Assembly: GCA_000149265.1 (NCBI GenBank)
Contig: CH000138.1
Coordinates: forward strand, 117,482 to 181,481
DNA length: 64,000 nt
Source: Ciona savignyi
Taxonomy: Eukaryota > Chordata > Ascidiacea > Phlebobranchia > Cionidae
Direction: 5' to 3'
The notes below the pieces were generated by a model. That model made no database searches. It was not told the origin of the DNA and worked only from the letters and a program-made list of their open reading frames with translations. Position 1 is the stretch's first letter; each line of letters starts with the position of its first letter. The translations under genes were made by a program, and so were the position numbers. Of this stretch, positions 1-12,344 are shown piece by piece.

Positions 1-159
1 AATTAATTTACCTATTTCCTAAACACTAATATTGACCCCAGAACCAACCCGAACTCCAACCCCATGTTTAAAAATAACCCTCATGCCTTAATATTCATTT
101 TAGTGTGCAGTTTCCCTCCTTCCCGCTTTCCCACTTTCCCCTCCTTTTAGTTTCCCCTC
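1..159 (-). mobile_element. MITE (GGGGCAACACTAAAAGGAGG family), partial at window edge
   Basis: Right part of the family: the CCCCATGTTTAAAA-type middle, then ATTTTAGTGTGCAGTTTCCC and CCTCCTTTTAGTTTCCCC. The left end lies outside the window. Confidence 0.7.
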
Positions 160-1316
160 CAGAAACAGTTAGCGTACACTTAAATGCGGATTTGAAAATA
201 GTGGCGGTTAACACGTGGTTGACTTTCCCGGTACTGTTCCATGAATCGTGCGTGGGAGGTATTTTCATTATTCAAACTGGGAAGGCATTGTGGATGTTCA
301 ATCATACCACGCTTAATGTGTGCTTGTTGTTTATAGTCAAATAAACGAAAGGAAATACTTTGACTATTTATCTGCATATGCTAAATGTGTCCAACAGCAA
401 AGCTTATGGTAGAAATTAGTCTTGATTATAGCGGCTATATCGTTCACAATGTCCAAAGCGGGCAATGTGATTTTGCAGAAAAAAACAATTTACCGAAGTT
501 ATCACAAATTAGATATGGACACAGTAACGGTTTTAGTTAGGTAGTTTGGTGAACTGATCCCTACTAAGATAGTCGGAAGTGGTGCATTGGCCTATAGTCG
601 ATCATACCACGTTTTCTTTTAAAATATTACCCTATTTTTAATCAGCATGCTTAGCAACGGGGCTTTACGTTTGATATTCTGAGTTAGGGAGGTATTTCTT
701 TTAAAAATGTTGAAAGTGTTGAGTGGTGGTAGTTAAGATGCTTGTTCGCTATATGAGTTCCTTTATTTCATCGGTTACAGGCTAATAGGCGATAGAGAAA
801 AATAGCGAGTTGATATTTTTTAAGAAACGAGCGTGAGACAGAAGTCGTGTCAAACTCGTTTTTAAGGTTTTTTAAGAAAGCAAAAAAATGTTTTGTACAG
901 AAATTATAGCGCTTAATGGCCAAACAGCCAATAGCGTTTAGTTTATTTTGTTGTGCCTAAAAAATTGACATGGGTTTCTGGTAATTAGGAAACAAAAAGG
1001 AAATTATCAAAGTATATTGCATCGACGCAGACTGAAGAACATAAATCTACGTCGAATGTATACACAAGATTTACCAACATTAACCGTTGTTTATGTTTTA
1101 ATTTAGGAATTTCTTTTGCCTGGATAAAAATGAACCAACCACACTTCATCATAGGTAACTAAATTCCATTGGCAGGTGCATTTAAATTTTCATATCACGA
1201 ATGTGCGCTACTATACCAGCGCTATTCGATTGGATTGTATTTTATTGTAAAAATGCTAGGCATTTGTAATTTATAACGTAGTGCCATTTTTATTTACGTA
1301 TAGGCTTTGCTTGTAG

Positions 1317-4300
1317 GCAAAATAGACGGTTCAGATTAAATCAAGATGGCGGATTCCACAACGTTTCAAACACTGTTACCACAAATTATTTGGTTCACAG
1401 CAATCTTAGCAACTTCACTTGTGTCTCGGAAACTAGACTCGACCTAATTGCATTTTCTTTTGCGATAGTTTTGGAGGTAAGACAAAAACGGTCACCAAAA
1501 TCGACCAATATGACCATTTTTAATACGGAATAATGTCAACGAATCGGTCGCGATAACCATAAGACAACATCACCGTACTGTTTGGTGTTATTTTTACACT
1601 CTAACTTTCACCCCTTAAAAATATAAAACATGCTAATTTGTATTGACTTTATATACGGAGTAACATGATAGAATAGTCATGTACAGGTCCATGGATTAAA
1701 AAAACTGAGATGTTTAAAAACGAGAAATAGTTAGATTATCTTGTGAATGCTATAGGGTAGAGCTGTTGCGTTGTGTTGAATGTGATAGAGGTCATATTTT
1801 TCGACCGATCAATACACTGGAACTTCCTGAAAATGCCCAACTTGAAAACGCAACCGACCAGCTAACAGTTGGTTTCGAATCCACCACCTTTCGGCCCTCG
1901 GACCGACGTACAACTAATCAGCTAACATACAGGATAATTATACTTTTGTGAACAATGGGCCAACTTGACAACAATTTTTATCATTGACAGGTCGCTTTTA
2001 ATGGAATTGTGTTTGCTGGGGTTGCAATTAACAGGAAAAAGCTACGTCATAACTACGTATACGCACACGTAGCAAGCGTGGTGATGGCAAATATAGTACT
2101 GGGATGCACACTGCTGTACACAATGCTTAATTACTTACTGGTGTTTGAGCGGCCAGTACCCAACACCGGAAATAACAGGTAGTTGCCGGTTAACATAATG
2201 TGGACGCTGTAGCGCTGTATTTAAACCAAAGAATGACACTAATCTACCTTTGATTGATTGTTTTTTTAAAAAATGACCTTAGATTGGAACTATGAGGCTA
2301 TTTTGGCTTTTAATTTTTAAACAGCATCATAATGACTCACCGTCACCTTTTGTTATAATAAGAACTTCGGTATAAAAACACACAAGTTAAATCAATATAT
2401 TCACTAAAAATCAATACAAAGCCTATGTTGTTTAACCTTAATGTGACCGTTGTTGGCGATAGCCACGCAGCGAAGTTAAGTTGACGAATGCCAATAGAAT
2501 TAGTATTTATACCCGCTTAAATTCAAATACAGAAGTCGTGTACTCGCTAGCAGATCCTTTTTTTGTATAGAATCTCGTTATAACACGGCCAATCTTGGGT
2601 CCATAGTCGAATTACTGGCGCTATCGCACTGAGTCGCAATTGGGACATTGCTACAGTATTTTGTTTAATATACGGTCGTGTGGCCAAATGGTATATACAA
2701 AAACGGTCCGACTAACGATCTCACCAAGGGTTCGAAACTTGGCTCGGTTAAAAATATATAGTATTTTGTTTAACCAATTAATTTCTTGGGTTCAGACCAC
2801 GTCTGCCTATGGGCACAACCGACTACTAATAATAGGGGTTGTTTTCCATCAGCTTTCGACTGACGGACCGACGCGTAATAACAACAGCTTACCCATTGGA
2901 TCGTTTCCTTATATGAGCCTATCACGACAGAAACATATTTTAAATATTTAAAATCCCTCTTATACACGCACAGATATGACCAGGGTGACGCAAGCCAAAG
3001 ATCTATCATGACGTGGTGGGCGCTGCGAAAAACTTTCACGATTGGAATGTTTCTCACATGTAGCGGGAACGTGGCGGCTCTGATCAGGGGCATTTCCACC
3101 AGCACTTATTTCGTGGGAAGAGGGGGCGCCATTACTGGCACCAAATCATTAACAACTGGAGTATTGGTATATCTTTTTATACACTATTTACATTAGGGAA
3201 AATGTGGTTGTTTACCATCAGTGGATTCACAGATCGTCTCCTAATGTTACATGACAGATACTTCTTACATGAAGTTGCCATACGCAATGTGGTATTTTCC
3301 TAACTTGGCACAAAACACCACCGCATTATCCAGGATATAATCGAAGCCAATCGCTGGTTATATCGTTGAAAAATGCACATCGTTAACATCGTTTGGGTCC
3401 AGTGAATTAGTCGGTTGTGTCACTGATCCAAATCATACACATTAAACACACTTCAATGCTATAGGTGATCCGAAGATTACCCGTGTGCTGACGCACCGTG
3501 CGCTTTCCCATTCACCTGGATACACTCGAATATCTTGGCAGAAATTGCCTGGACCTGGAGAAATAATAATCTCCGCAAATTTAAAGGAACGTCGGAATCA
3601 TACACAGCACACTGCAATAGCTAAGATAGCCCGACGGTAGACGCGAAGTAATCTGACAATTACCCGTGTGTTAACTCCCTTGCGTTTTCATATTTACGGA
3701 GATAAACATGAATATCCTGTATAACGTATACTAATTACCCAGTTCTAATTTTCAGTCCCGCAAATGCAAAGTAGGCCTGAGTATAACGTTGACTTGGCTT
3801 TTTCCGCTTTTGTATTGCATTCCTTCGTTGGCTGGTTGGAATTGCCTTCCGTATTGCACTTGCCTTCCTGCATATTACGCCGATTTCCACTGTCTATCAG
3901 GTAGGAAAGAAGCTATTGATATTTTGATTAATTTCTTTATTTACCATTCGGTTACTGTTGCTATTGAAGTGTGTTTGGTTGATAAAGAAATTTTAAATTA
4001 ACAGGTCTAGGAGTCGTCCGTAAAGTACCGTGCTCTACACTAAAAACGCTGTGTATTACGTCACATTTTAAAACACGAGCATATAAAAAGTGTTCTTTGT
4101 TTATCATACTGAGTATCGAAACCGCGATGGTAAGGCCGTTTTCTATATAGGTATAAGAATTGGTTGCTGCTAACAACTAGGCCACATAACCGTTTATACC
4201 TTAAAAGGAGATCTTTACCATTTTCCTATACACAAAGAGACCAAGACTACCCTGTGTTCGAACTTGTGGTATCCGATGACAAAAGGACATCTACTCGTCT

Positions 4301-5506
4301 CGAGTTTAACGTGGTTTGCACTTCTTATCACTATAATTGTCTTGCTGGTAATGACTATTCGAAAATACTACCGAATCGCACAACTTCAGCCGGCTGCATT
4401 GAACGATGGGGTGGACTCTTTAGGTAAGAACTTTAACCCGAGTTGTGAATGTAGGACTTTAAAATCAATACGTACCTATGTTATTTTTATTTTATTTACC
4501 CTATAACACAAGCATATAAGTAGTCATAGTAGGCAACTTTAACCGTCTTGCATTTTAAATTTTGCAAAATAGCTCGACGTATAGTTAAATAATTAGCTGT
4601 TCCAATGTGTTTTTAGATACCCCAGAAATCGAGATGTGTAGTACGATGCAGAGAGAGGTAGAAGCTGAAGAATCAAAAACTTTAGCGGTAAGTCGAACTA
4701 ACCCTCTAATAAAACGCGTCGTCGGTGAAATGTTGTAAAAACACCATTTAAAAAAATACATTTAAAAATAAATACAAATAGCATTTTATTTAAAACAAAT
4801 CATTTAGGTATTTACGGAAAATGTTTTACTACAGCAAAAATCATTTTTTTGTAATAATTGCTCGTACCCGTAACTAAGATATTTAACCACACGCAATTTA
4901 AATCAAAATTCAAAAGGAGGAATTGTCGCCATTTTCTTTTGGTCTTTTGTGGCAGCATCGGTCTAAGTTTAAACGTAAATGTCTCTATGAGTTAAGAAAG
5001 CTTTAAAGAAAACCAAGTGTAGTTAATTTAGTCTATAAGTCTTTACCAAACCAATTGTATTTAAAAGTGTTTCAATAACACCTCAATCAGAAATAGAGCG
5101 CCTTCCCTAACGATTGTAACGGCTTCGAGTTTTTACGCCCCCTTCGTTTACCAACCCCTATTAAAAATAAAAAAGGGTATAAACCTAAAATTCCTATTTC
5201 CCATTGCAGGGAAAGAACCGTTTTCCTTTGCACCCTTCCATCAAACTGCTGATCGCGCTTACTACTTCCTACACATTGTGTACCGCACCAGTTATGCTGT
5301 ATTTAACACTAGACCCAATCTCCGACGTTGGGAGCGCTGAAACCGCTAGTTTGGTCTCAACACTTAGCTCTGTGCTAGTGGTTCTATATTGTCTCCTATG
5401 CCCGGCGTTTCTGCTAACGTATATGCCTAAACTACGCTCAGCTACCGTAGGCGTTCTGCTGAGATGTGATTGTACGAAGAGGACTGTAAATAAAACCCGC
5501 TCTTAG
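1317..5506 (+). CDS. Divergent class A GPCR, lysophospholipid/cannabinoid-receptor-like (7 exons, 5' end uncertain)
   Basis: Predicted plasma-membrane receptor. Exons joined by frame and GT-AG sites: about 1317-1476, 1991-2178, 2974-3166, 3756-3900, 4238-4423, 4617-4687, 5210-5506 (stop TAG). The first exon encodes an N-terminal tail with several N-x-S/T sites (NVSNTV, NLSNFT), then TM1 starts (LIAFSFAIVLE) and continues in exon 2. TM2 lies in exon 2, TM3 in exon 3, TM4 in exon 4, TM5 in exon 5, and TM6-TM7 in the last exon. The end of TM4 and the second loop (SLAGWNC then CLPAYY) match the GWNC...VLPLY pattern of S1P/LPA/cannabinoid receptors, which is the basis for the family call. TM3 ends RGISTSTYF where DRY is expected, and TM7 has LYCLLCPAF in place of NPxxY. 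The in-frame start must lie in an exon upstream of 1317; the ATG at 1346 is in another frame. G-protein coupling is unknown. Confidence 0.72.
3383..3722 (+). mobile_element. tRNA-derived SINE, diverged, in GPCR intron 3
   Basis: Carries the SINE body words CACACTGCAATAGCTAAGAT, ATTACCCGTGTGTTAACTCC and ATAAACATGAATATCCTGTA; part of the tail occurs a second time earlier (about 3465-3535). Confidence 0.6.
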
Positions 5507-5643
5507 AGTTTCGAGTGTATTTGTGAGACTTAAACGGTACACCAACCAGCTACCACATTGAACTAGTTTATCTGATTAGAATGTTTTTGTTTTATTCCGA
5601 TGAATGATAAAACGACTTAGATTTATTGCACCAGCAATCGTTA
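5507..5643 (+). other. Short gap after the GPCR stop; no clear poly(A) signal
   Basis: An AATAAA at 5490 overlaps the coding end; nothing else stands out before the repeat block at 5644. Confidence 0.4.
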
Positions 5644-7269
5644 TAGGAGGCGTTCAACTAATTATTCTCCCTATCTCTCTAATGCAAACTGACCTCACAA
5701 AAACGACTGTCACTCAAAATCCAGACATAGGAAGTCTTAGATTTTTTCACAATTTAAAATTGAAGCTTGGATCTGCAACCTAAACTCAAAACCCTACAAA
5801 ATTTTGTTTAAAAATTTTGAGCCCATACCCCCTCGTACATCGGCAACTTTTTTCCAACAAAACAGCTAGCAGATGCACATTCAACACCTTTATTTTACAA
5901 AGCACTGCTCCACGATTACAAAACTTTACAGCTAAACGAGAACACCGGCGCGCAGCCTAGCACATGCTGCTTTCAACAAAACAAACATTGGGGAATCACC
6001 ACCATTGTTACTCAGCAAAACACTCGTTTAAAAACAATGACTCATGGAGGGTACCACTCGTCACATCCTGCCGTTCATAGAGGTCTTAATTGGTTATACG
6101 CCATCTTGGAAACGGTGACCGTTCCAGTTTGGTTTAAACTGTTCGAACTTACTAGTAGAGGTCATTCTGTGAGACTCCTGTCCAAATTTTAACCAGTTTC
6201 TGTTGACTGCTTCGGCTATTACAGGCCTTCGACTGAAGGGGTGGTCATTCTGTAGATTTCATTTGGCGACAGTGTCACTGGTGATGACTGAAACTCTTCG
6301 TACACATTAAAATTCACTGCTTGATGTTTCACAAGTTTCAGCAGCGTTGTTTTCACTGTAATTTGAAAGGTTTAAAGTCCATAACCAGGGTACAAATTGT
6401 TGTTTTTGAGTAAAAAAACACACCCAATGTCACCTTTGAGCCTCGTGTGACCACATTTTGTCCGCCTCCAGTTCTTTCACCAATGTTTGACAATCAAGGA
6501 TGATTAGGATTGGTAAGTTTTTATATCTTCTGTGTGCATAGGTGTCCAACAACACATCTAGGCCTTCACACCTGCCCAAAAATTAAAAATTATGAAAAAA
6601 GGTACACATGTGGATACCAAGAGGAGTGCATTTTCCAGTCCGATATCACAAATCGGATTAACAGCCTGTATCGAAAGATTGTCGGGTATTTATAAAAGTC
6701 ATTCGAAGTTAAGTTCTTGAAAAAATATGCGAACGACCCTCTACCGGAGTGAAAATGACCAAAAATGAGGAAAAATGACTAATTAATTACTTTGCTAATT
6801 AGCATAAGTAATTAAGTGTAAGATTTTAGACAAACAGTTGACTAGTAACATTTATCCACACTCAAATTTCTATAAATTTAGAGATTTTGGCAAAAAATTC
6901 AAAATGGCCAGTTTTTCATTTAGGAGGCGTTCAACTAATTATTCTCCCTATCTCTCTAATGCAAACTGACCTCACAAAAACGACTGTCACTCAAAATCCA
7001 GACATAGGAAGTCTTAGATTTTTTCACAATTTAAAATTGAAGCTTGGATCTGCAACCTAAACTCAAAACCCTACAAAATTTTGTTTAAAAATTTTGAGCC
7101 CATACCCCCGGCGCGCAGCCTAGCACATGCTGCTTTCAACAAAACAAACATTGGGGAATCACCACCATTGTTACTCAGCAAAACACTCGTTTAAAAACAA
7201 TGACTCATGGAGGGTACCACTCGTCACATCCTGCCGTTCATAGAGGTCTTAATTGGTTATACGCCATCT
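5644..7269 (+). repeat. Two identical direct-repeat blocks (5644-6106 and 6921-7269)
   Basis: Blocks 5644-5832 and 6921-7109 (189 bp) and blocks 5947-6106 and 7110-7269 (160 bp) look identical base by base. Copy 1 carries 114 extra bases (5833-5946) between the two parts. Both copies start TAGGAGGCGTTCAAC, which recurs as the end of a short element at 54940; a diverged inverted copy is at 17460-17615. The bases between the copies (6107-6920) show no gene. Confidence 0.85.
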
Positions 7270-7841
7270 ATATTACGTCGCGAAAATTCAAATGGCCGTA
7301 GCGTTATGACCCGTGTATTTGTAGAATTAACTCGTGCGCACCCGTACGGTCGTATGGCCGAAAATGCGAACGATACATATGCCGACCTAAACAAAATTCT
7401 AAGTAACGAGCCCATGATGTTTTCGAAACTTGGTCTGGTAAAAAAACTAGTGCGCATCCTTGGGTTATTGAAGTACAATATGTTGTATATGATAAATATT
7501 AGACATAGTTTTACTAGAAACTAATAATCAAGTAGGTAAGGATTTACCGTTGTGTGCAAAGACACACCGCCGACGGTCTAACGTTTAAGCACGGATTCCG
7601 CCATAAAAGTTTACCGCGTATGTTTTACCGCGTTTAACCGCGTATTTTACCGCGATGAAATTTGGTAAAATAGCCGGTTGGGTATTTGCTCTCACCATGG
7701 TGTTCTAGAGCCTATCATTTCCTGCATGATTTCAATTAAAATACCACTGCTTTATCGTGGTTAGCTAATACTGTGTTTCTAATCATTATATGTTGAAGGT
7801 GATTTCAATTCCGATTGTAACATGATTTCACAATAAGAATT

Positions 7842-10800
7842 TTATTTATTTTTGAAAACTGAACAAAATAACAACTTTACAGCAGCAATCTGATTTCTTA
7901 AGCAATCAGACTTTTCATAGTATTTTAGTACAATGCGAATTACTGTAAACCGCATTTTATATTGACAGTGGTTCAAACCGCAGCGTCCACCTCTGCTCTC
8001 TTGCTGGGCGTGTATGCGTAAAGTATAGTGGAGAATGGTATTTTCAACTTTAGGAGTTTTCCTCTTCGATTCGCTCCTCTGGGATACGCGTGTCCTCTTC
8101 CGACGGAACATCATCCAAACTGGATCTGTTTTCCGTGATCCCGGAAGAACTGATCTCGACGCTGAGGTTGGTTCGAATAAGCTCTCCCTCACCCTGCGGA
8201 GGTTGCGGTGTCTCTTGAGGCGCCTCCGGTTCGATTTCCGGTGTCGAAGCGGACTCTTCTTCACGCTCAATCATCGGCGGGGCACGCGAAGGTGCTATAG
8301 TGTTCTCTACCTCCTCATGCGGCAAAATCATTTCTTCTTCGGTTTCAGGATATTCTGAGAAATGTATTATCGCTTTTAAAACAGGGTCTAAAAATTTAGA
8401 ATTTTGTCAGGGTCTACAAATTTAATGAGAATTAAACTCGAGTAGGCAAACAAAAACGACCATCTAAAATTACCGACACTGATAAACCAGCCATTTTAAT
8501 TACACGTATGTTGCCTTGTCCAAGCGGCGTAATTTTTCCGGTGGTTTGTTTTAGTTTACGCATTTATACAGATTAGGTGATACGATTAATAAGTTACCAA
8601 TGTGTTCTACTTGATGAGAATTTTAACGTAGAGTCAACAATCAATACCGTTTATGAGATTTAAATTTTATGAGAAAAACAATGCAGACCATAATAATCTT
8701 TATACATCCACTTACAACAGTTTTTGCACCGGGATTGAGGTGTCACAACAACCGATACGACTTACCGATGGTAAAGCTCTGTCCGGTTGCTTGGTACCTC
8801 CGAAAACAATTGAGAGCCCGGTAGCCGAATCGGTCTATCCAACATGGCAGATCAGTGTCACATTGCTCTGACGCGACGCGAGCCACAGTGGTTTCCAGAC
8901 CAAGACAAGTTGACACGTTCGATTTGAAGACCCCGATTTCTATTAGGGAAAATAAGTTGTTTATGTCTTTGAAGAGCAGTTGCCTTAATATGATACTACT
9001 GTTTATCTCCGTGGTATGACAACAAGGACAGGTCGTTAGATTGCCTGCTGGTGCGGACCACCAGGTCATAGACGCTATAAGCGCAGCAGTTTTATTGCTA
9101 GATTTTAATTTTAAGATACAAGGCATTGCTGGTACAAGCAAATAAAAAGCTAATTTACAAATATAAAACTGTTCTGTAATTTTTCATTTTCCAAGAAAAC
9201 TAATGGCATTCAATTTCAAAATTAATTTAATGTAAAAAGTATAGAATTAGAATGGAATATTTTCTGAAACTCACCGTAAGTCGTCTTACATGCCGCCACA
9301 CATGCGCCAGGTGTTTGACCGACAAGCATCATCCAGCATGCAGCATTGGTGGCGCACTTAGAGTATCCGGCCGCTATGCTCCTCCACGACTTTCTAGAAC
9401 ATTCCCACGCGCATTCCAACACAGTCTTCATCTTTTGACTGATTAGCAACGAATCTGTGGTTTAAAAATGTCAATCAAAAAAGTAGAGTCATCATTGGCC
9501 ATTGGGTGGGGCAATAAGGGACTTTTTTTATCTCGGGGAATAATGACCATAAATTTTCTGGCTGAAAGAGATATTGCAGTGTATACATTTTTTAATATTA
9601 CTTCATTATTAAAAGATTTTTTACAATAATCTAACCATATCCGGTCTTGAATTCAATGTGTATCTCATTGTTCAACGTATTTTTTAACACAAAGAAAATG
9701 AGTATTTTAACATGGTCATTAGCCGGGAAGTCTCACGACTAATCGGGATATTAAGATGTGCTATGTTTAAAAAGCCTTACCTGCTTTGAAACACCAAGGA
9801 GAACCTCTGCTCGATCTATCAAAACAGCATCCCCTCGATTCGCACGCCTGCCGTGTTATGCTTGACCACCCACACTCGATTCGGTCCAATGGAGCTGCTG
9901 AACACGTTCTCATTGTTGATTGGTCGGGGTTTTGCACACGTGGCTGGGGGGAGAAGACGTCATCCGTCGCTTGGTCATGGACAACTCGAAGGGTTGCGAC
10001 TGGTACTTGACCTAGGGGAATATAAGTTCACATAAAATGTTGAATTGTTTTGGGGTAGATGCTGCTATCGTATGTTAAGACTGTAAATGTTTTTTTTTTC
10101 TAAATGTCCAAGTCTAGCCCAAAAACATTGTGGCAAGACTGTAAATATTATTTTGATAGTTGTCTATAAGTCGAGCCCAAAACATTGTGGTAAGATAATG
10201 TTCTTTTACAAGTTGTATAAGTCTAGACCTAACATTAAGTTCATCTGTCTTTATATGATTAAAAGGTCAACAACGACAACATGTCAGTAAGTAGACGTGT
10301 TAACTGCAAGCGATGTCATTATCACATCGACATAGGCCGGGCTGAAAATTACAGCAGTACAGTTAACCAATTTCTTTCCAATGCTACGTATTACAAGGCA
10401 GCCACATACTGTACGGTTTTATAGTGAGATTTAAAGCCGAGTACATATAGGGATGCCTAAATTACTATTTGTTTGTTTATCAATTTAGGTCATATTATCT
10501 CTCTTACGCCCAGACACGCCTGTCTCATTGGTAATAATGACTATTATTGCGTTGCCGCTCTTTAAACATGAGTCATAAAGATGTAAATTGACTGGTACGG
10601 GAACAGCGTAAATTGCAGACAGTTACACACCAGGTGCAAAAATACGATATTAGACACCAAAGGTCCCATTTCACAAATTAAATGATATAAATACAGGGGT
10701 CAGGAAATACTTATTTTAACGTGCTTTTGATGGCAAGAAATTTCTATTCTTTTCCTCAATTTTCCAGTCCAAGTTTAAATTTTACTTGTAGAACAAGTTC

Positions 10801-10973
10801 GTTTAATTAAAATGGCGACAAACCTAAGGGAGTGATGTTTGATTGACTTTCAAAACAGGCGATTGCACCACGGACAGAGTTGTCGTAGCAGCAGCCTTGT
10901 TTGTGGCACCGATACCTTGTGATACCAGAATGACCGCACTCAATTCGAAGACTTGGTCTAACCATGCATTGGC
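7842..10973 (-). CDS. Secreted-type protein with two trefoil (P-type) domains, cysteine-rich middle and acidic tail; 5' exon missing
   Basis: Exons on the minus strand, all joined in phase 1: 10848-10973, 9781-10011, 9275-9454, 8766-9074, 8050-8354 (stop at 8050). Exon 10848-10973 encodes a trefoil domain with six cysteines ([28 protein letters not shown]). Exon 9781-10011 has a linker and a second one ([29 protein letters not shown]). Trefoil domains are disulphide-knotted modules of secreted mucosal proteins. The next two exons are cysteine-rich ([25 protein letters not shown]) and match no family I know. The last exon is acidic and Pro/Glu-rich ([24 protein letters not shown]) and ends the protein. 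A poly(A) signal AATAAA on the minus strand lies near 7842-7852, about 200 nt past the stop, so the transcript probably ends there. The signal-peptide exon should lie above 10973 and end in phase 1; no convincing one was seen, although a strong donor sits near 11880. Confidence 0.68.
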
Positions 10974-12022
10974 CTGTAATAAACGGAAGTGAAATTTAAC
11001 ACCTTATATTAGAGTGTTTTAGAATTCGTTTCAATTATTCGAAAATCGACTGCGGTAACGCGATGATTAAATAACACGACTTTCCTTTCAGGATATAAAC
11101 ACATTACTCCATACGCTGTAATAGCTTGACTGTGACACGTGATGCCATGATACTTCGAGAACTTTCTGTAAACAACTGTTTTCTTTCAATCAATGCGAAC
11201 ACGGCAATGCAGAACGTTACCAGTTTGCGTCATTTCGTGCCTGTGTCCCAGATTTTGAATCACGTTGCTTAATGGCATTAAGGATTACGTGAATGGCCAA
11301 TTGCCAATTCTTCTAAAGTAAACGGAAACCTTTTTTAATTATTTTCATATACAGTGTTATTTTAAAACGCGTTGAGTAATAAACTACTCAATAAATTCAA
11401 AATTAAAAACAAAATTGCATTTGAAGAATTGGCAACTTTTCCACTCATGCAATCCGCATTTCCAAAATAGAAATGTCAAAAAAACTTAAAAATTAATCAA
11501 CCGAGCCCTTCGTTTTCCTATAACCACGGATAAACGTAAGTACACTTTACAATTTAAAATCATATTACCTCGGAGGGAAGGGGCAGATAAAACTTCTGAG
11601 ACGCTGATAACAAGAAGACATAACAATACGTTTGTATTCATAATTAATTACTTCGGTGTATAAATTTCTTATATAATCTAGTGTATCTGTAAAGGAATTT
11701 TTTTTTTAAATGGGCAAGTTCTTATAACTAGGCTACTTGTTTTAAACATTAAATGAAACATTCGTTTAAATACTTGTTTAAAATACTAAACGAAATTTTA
11801 AATAGACAAAAATGCCTCTCATAATTATTTCGTGTAAAGAAATTTATTCTATCACTGTACGCTATAGATTATGCACTTACCCTGATGCTGTGTATTTTTT
11901 TACTGTTTCGGAGATAATAATTTAAGCGCAATTTTCTAGTGTGCTCTGTGCCTTTGCACACAAAAGAAAACCACCAATTTAGTTATTTATATACAGTGAC
12001 CAATACACTATAGATCGTGAAA

Positions 12023-12344
12023 ATGCGTTGTTTAGTTTCTGCGCTTTTTATATTTCTCTGTCAGTTTCATAATGCTGGTAATTCCGCGCAGTCATGGAAC
12101 CAACAACAAGTTTATATTGATAACACAATGTTCCCAAGCTTGTGCTAAAATAGCTTGCTAGCCGCACGCTTACAATTAATTCAATGATATATTGACAATC
12201 GACGCCTCTAAAACTCGACTGTGGATAACACAAAACTATCATGGATATCACAGAACCACGAGTCTAGTGTGGATACCACGAACCACAAGTCCAGTGTGGA
12301 TACCACGAACCACGAGTCCAGTGAGGATACCACTGAACTATTGA
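12023..12344 (+). CDS. Candidate small secreted repeat peptide (2 exons, about 43 aa)
   Basis: ATG at 12023 opens a clear signal-peptide-like start, MRCLVSALFIFLCQFHNA. A TATA-like stretch (TTTATATA) lies near 11984-11992. A donor at 12078 (G|GTAATT, phase 1) can join an acceptor at 12267 (GTCTAG|TG) to an exon that reads three 9-residue repeats, TSPVWIPRT-like, and stops at 12344 with AATAAA overlapping the stop. The repeat unit is 27 bp, so it keeps frame. Without splicing the frame still gives a 41-residue peptide ending at 12148. The gene model is inference: the repeat array begins before the proposed acceptor (about 12213), and a second frame through it is also open (NHESSVDTT repeats). 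Confidence 0.28.
12213..12340 (+). repeat. 27-bp tandem repeat, about 5 copies
   Basis: Units start near 12213, 12240, 12267, 12294 and 12321, each containing a GTGGATACCACGAACCAC-like core. The first two are diverged and the last three nearly identical. The period is a multiple of three and two frames stay open through the array. Confidence 0.8.

Noticed and set aside
1346-1447. ATG-started frame MADSTTFQTLLPQ as the GPCR start
   Set aside because: It stops before the donor; the frame that enters TM1 and joins exon 2 is a different one.
8035-8358. Plus-strand frame over the trefoil gene's last exon
   Set aside because: Shadow of the minus-strand acidic exon, which has matching splice phase.
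11150-11260. Hydrophobic minus-strand stretch (TFCIAVFALI) as the trefoil signal peptide
   Set aside because: No ATG in its frame and no in-phase donor.
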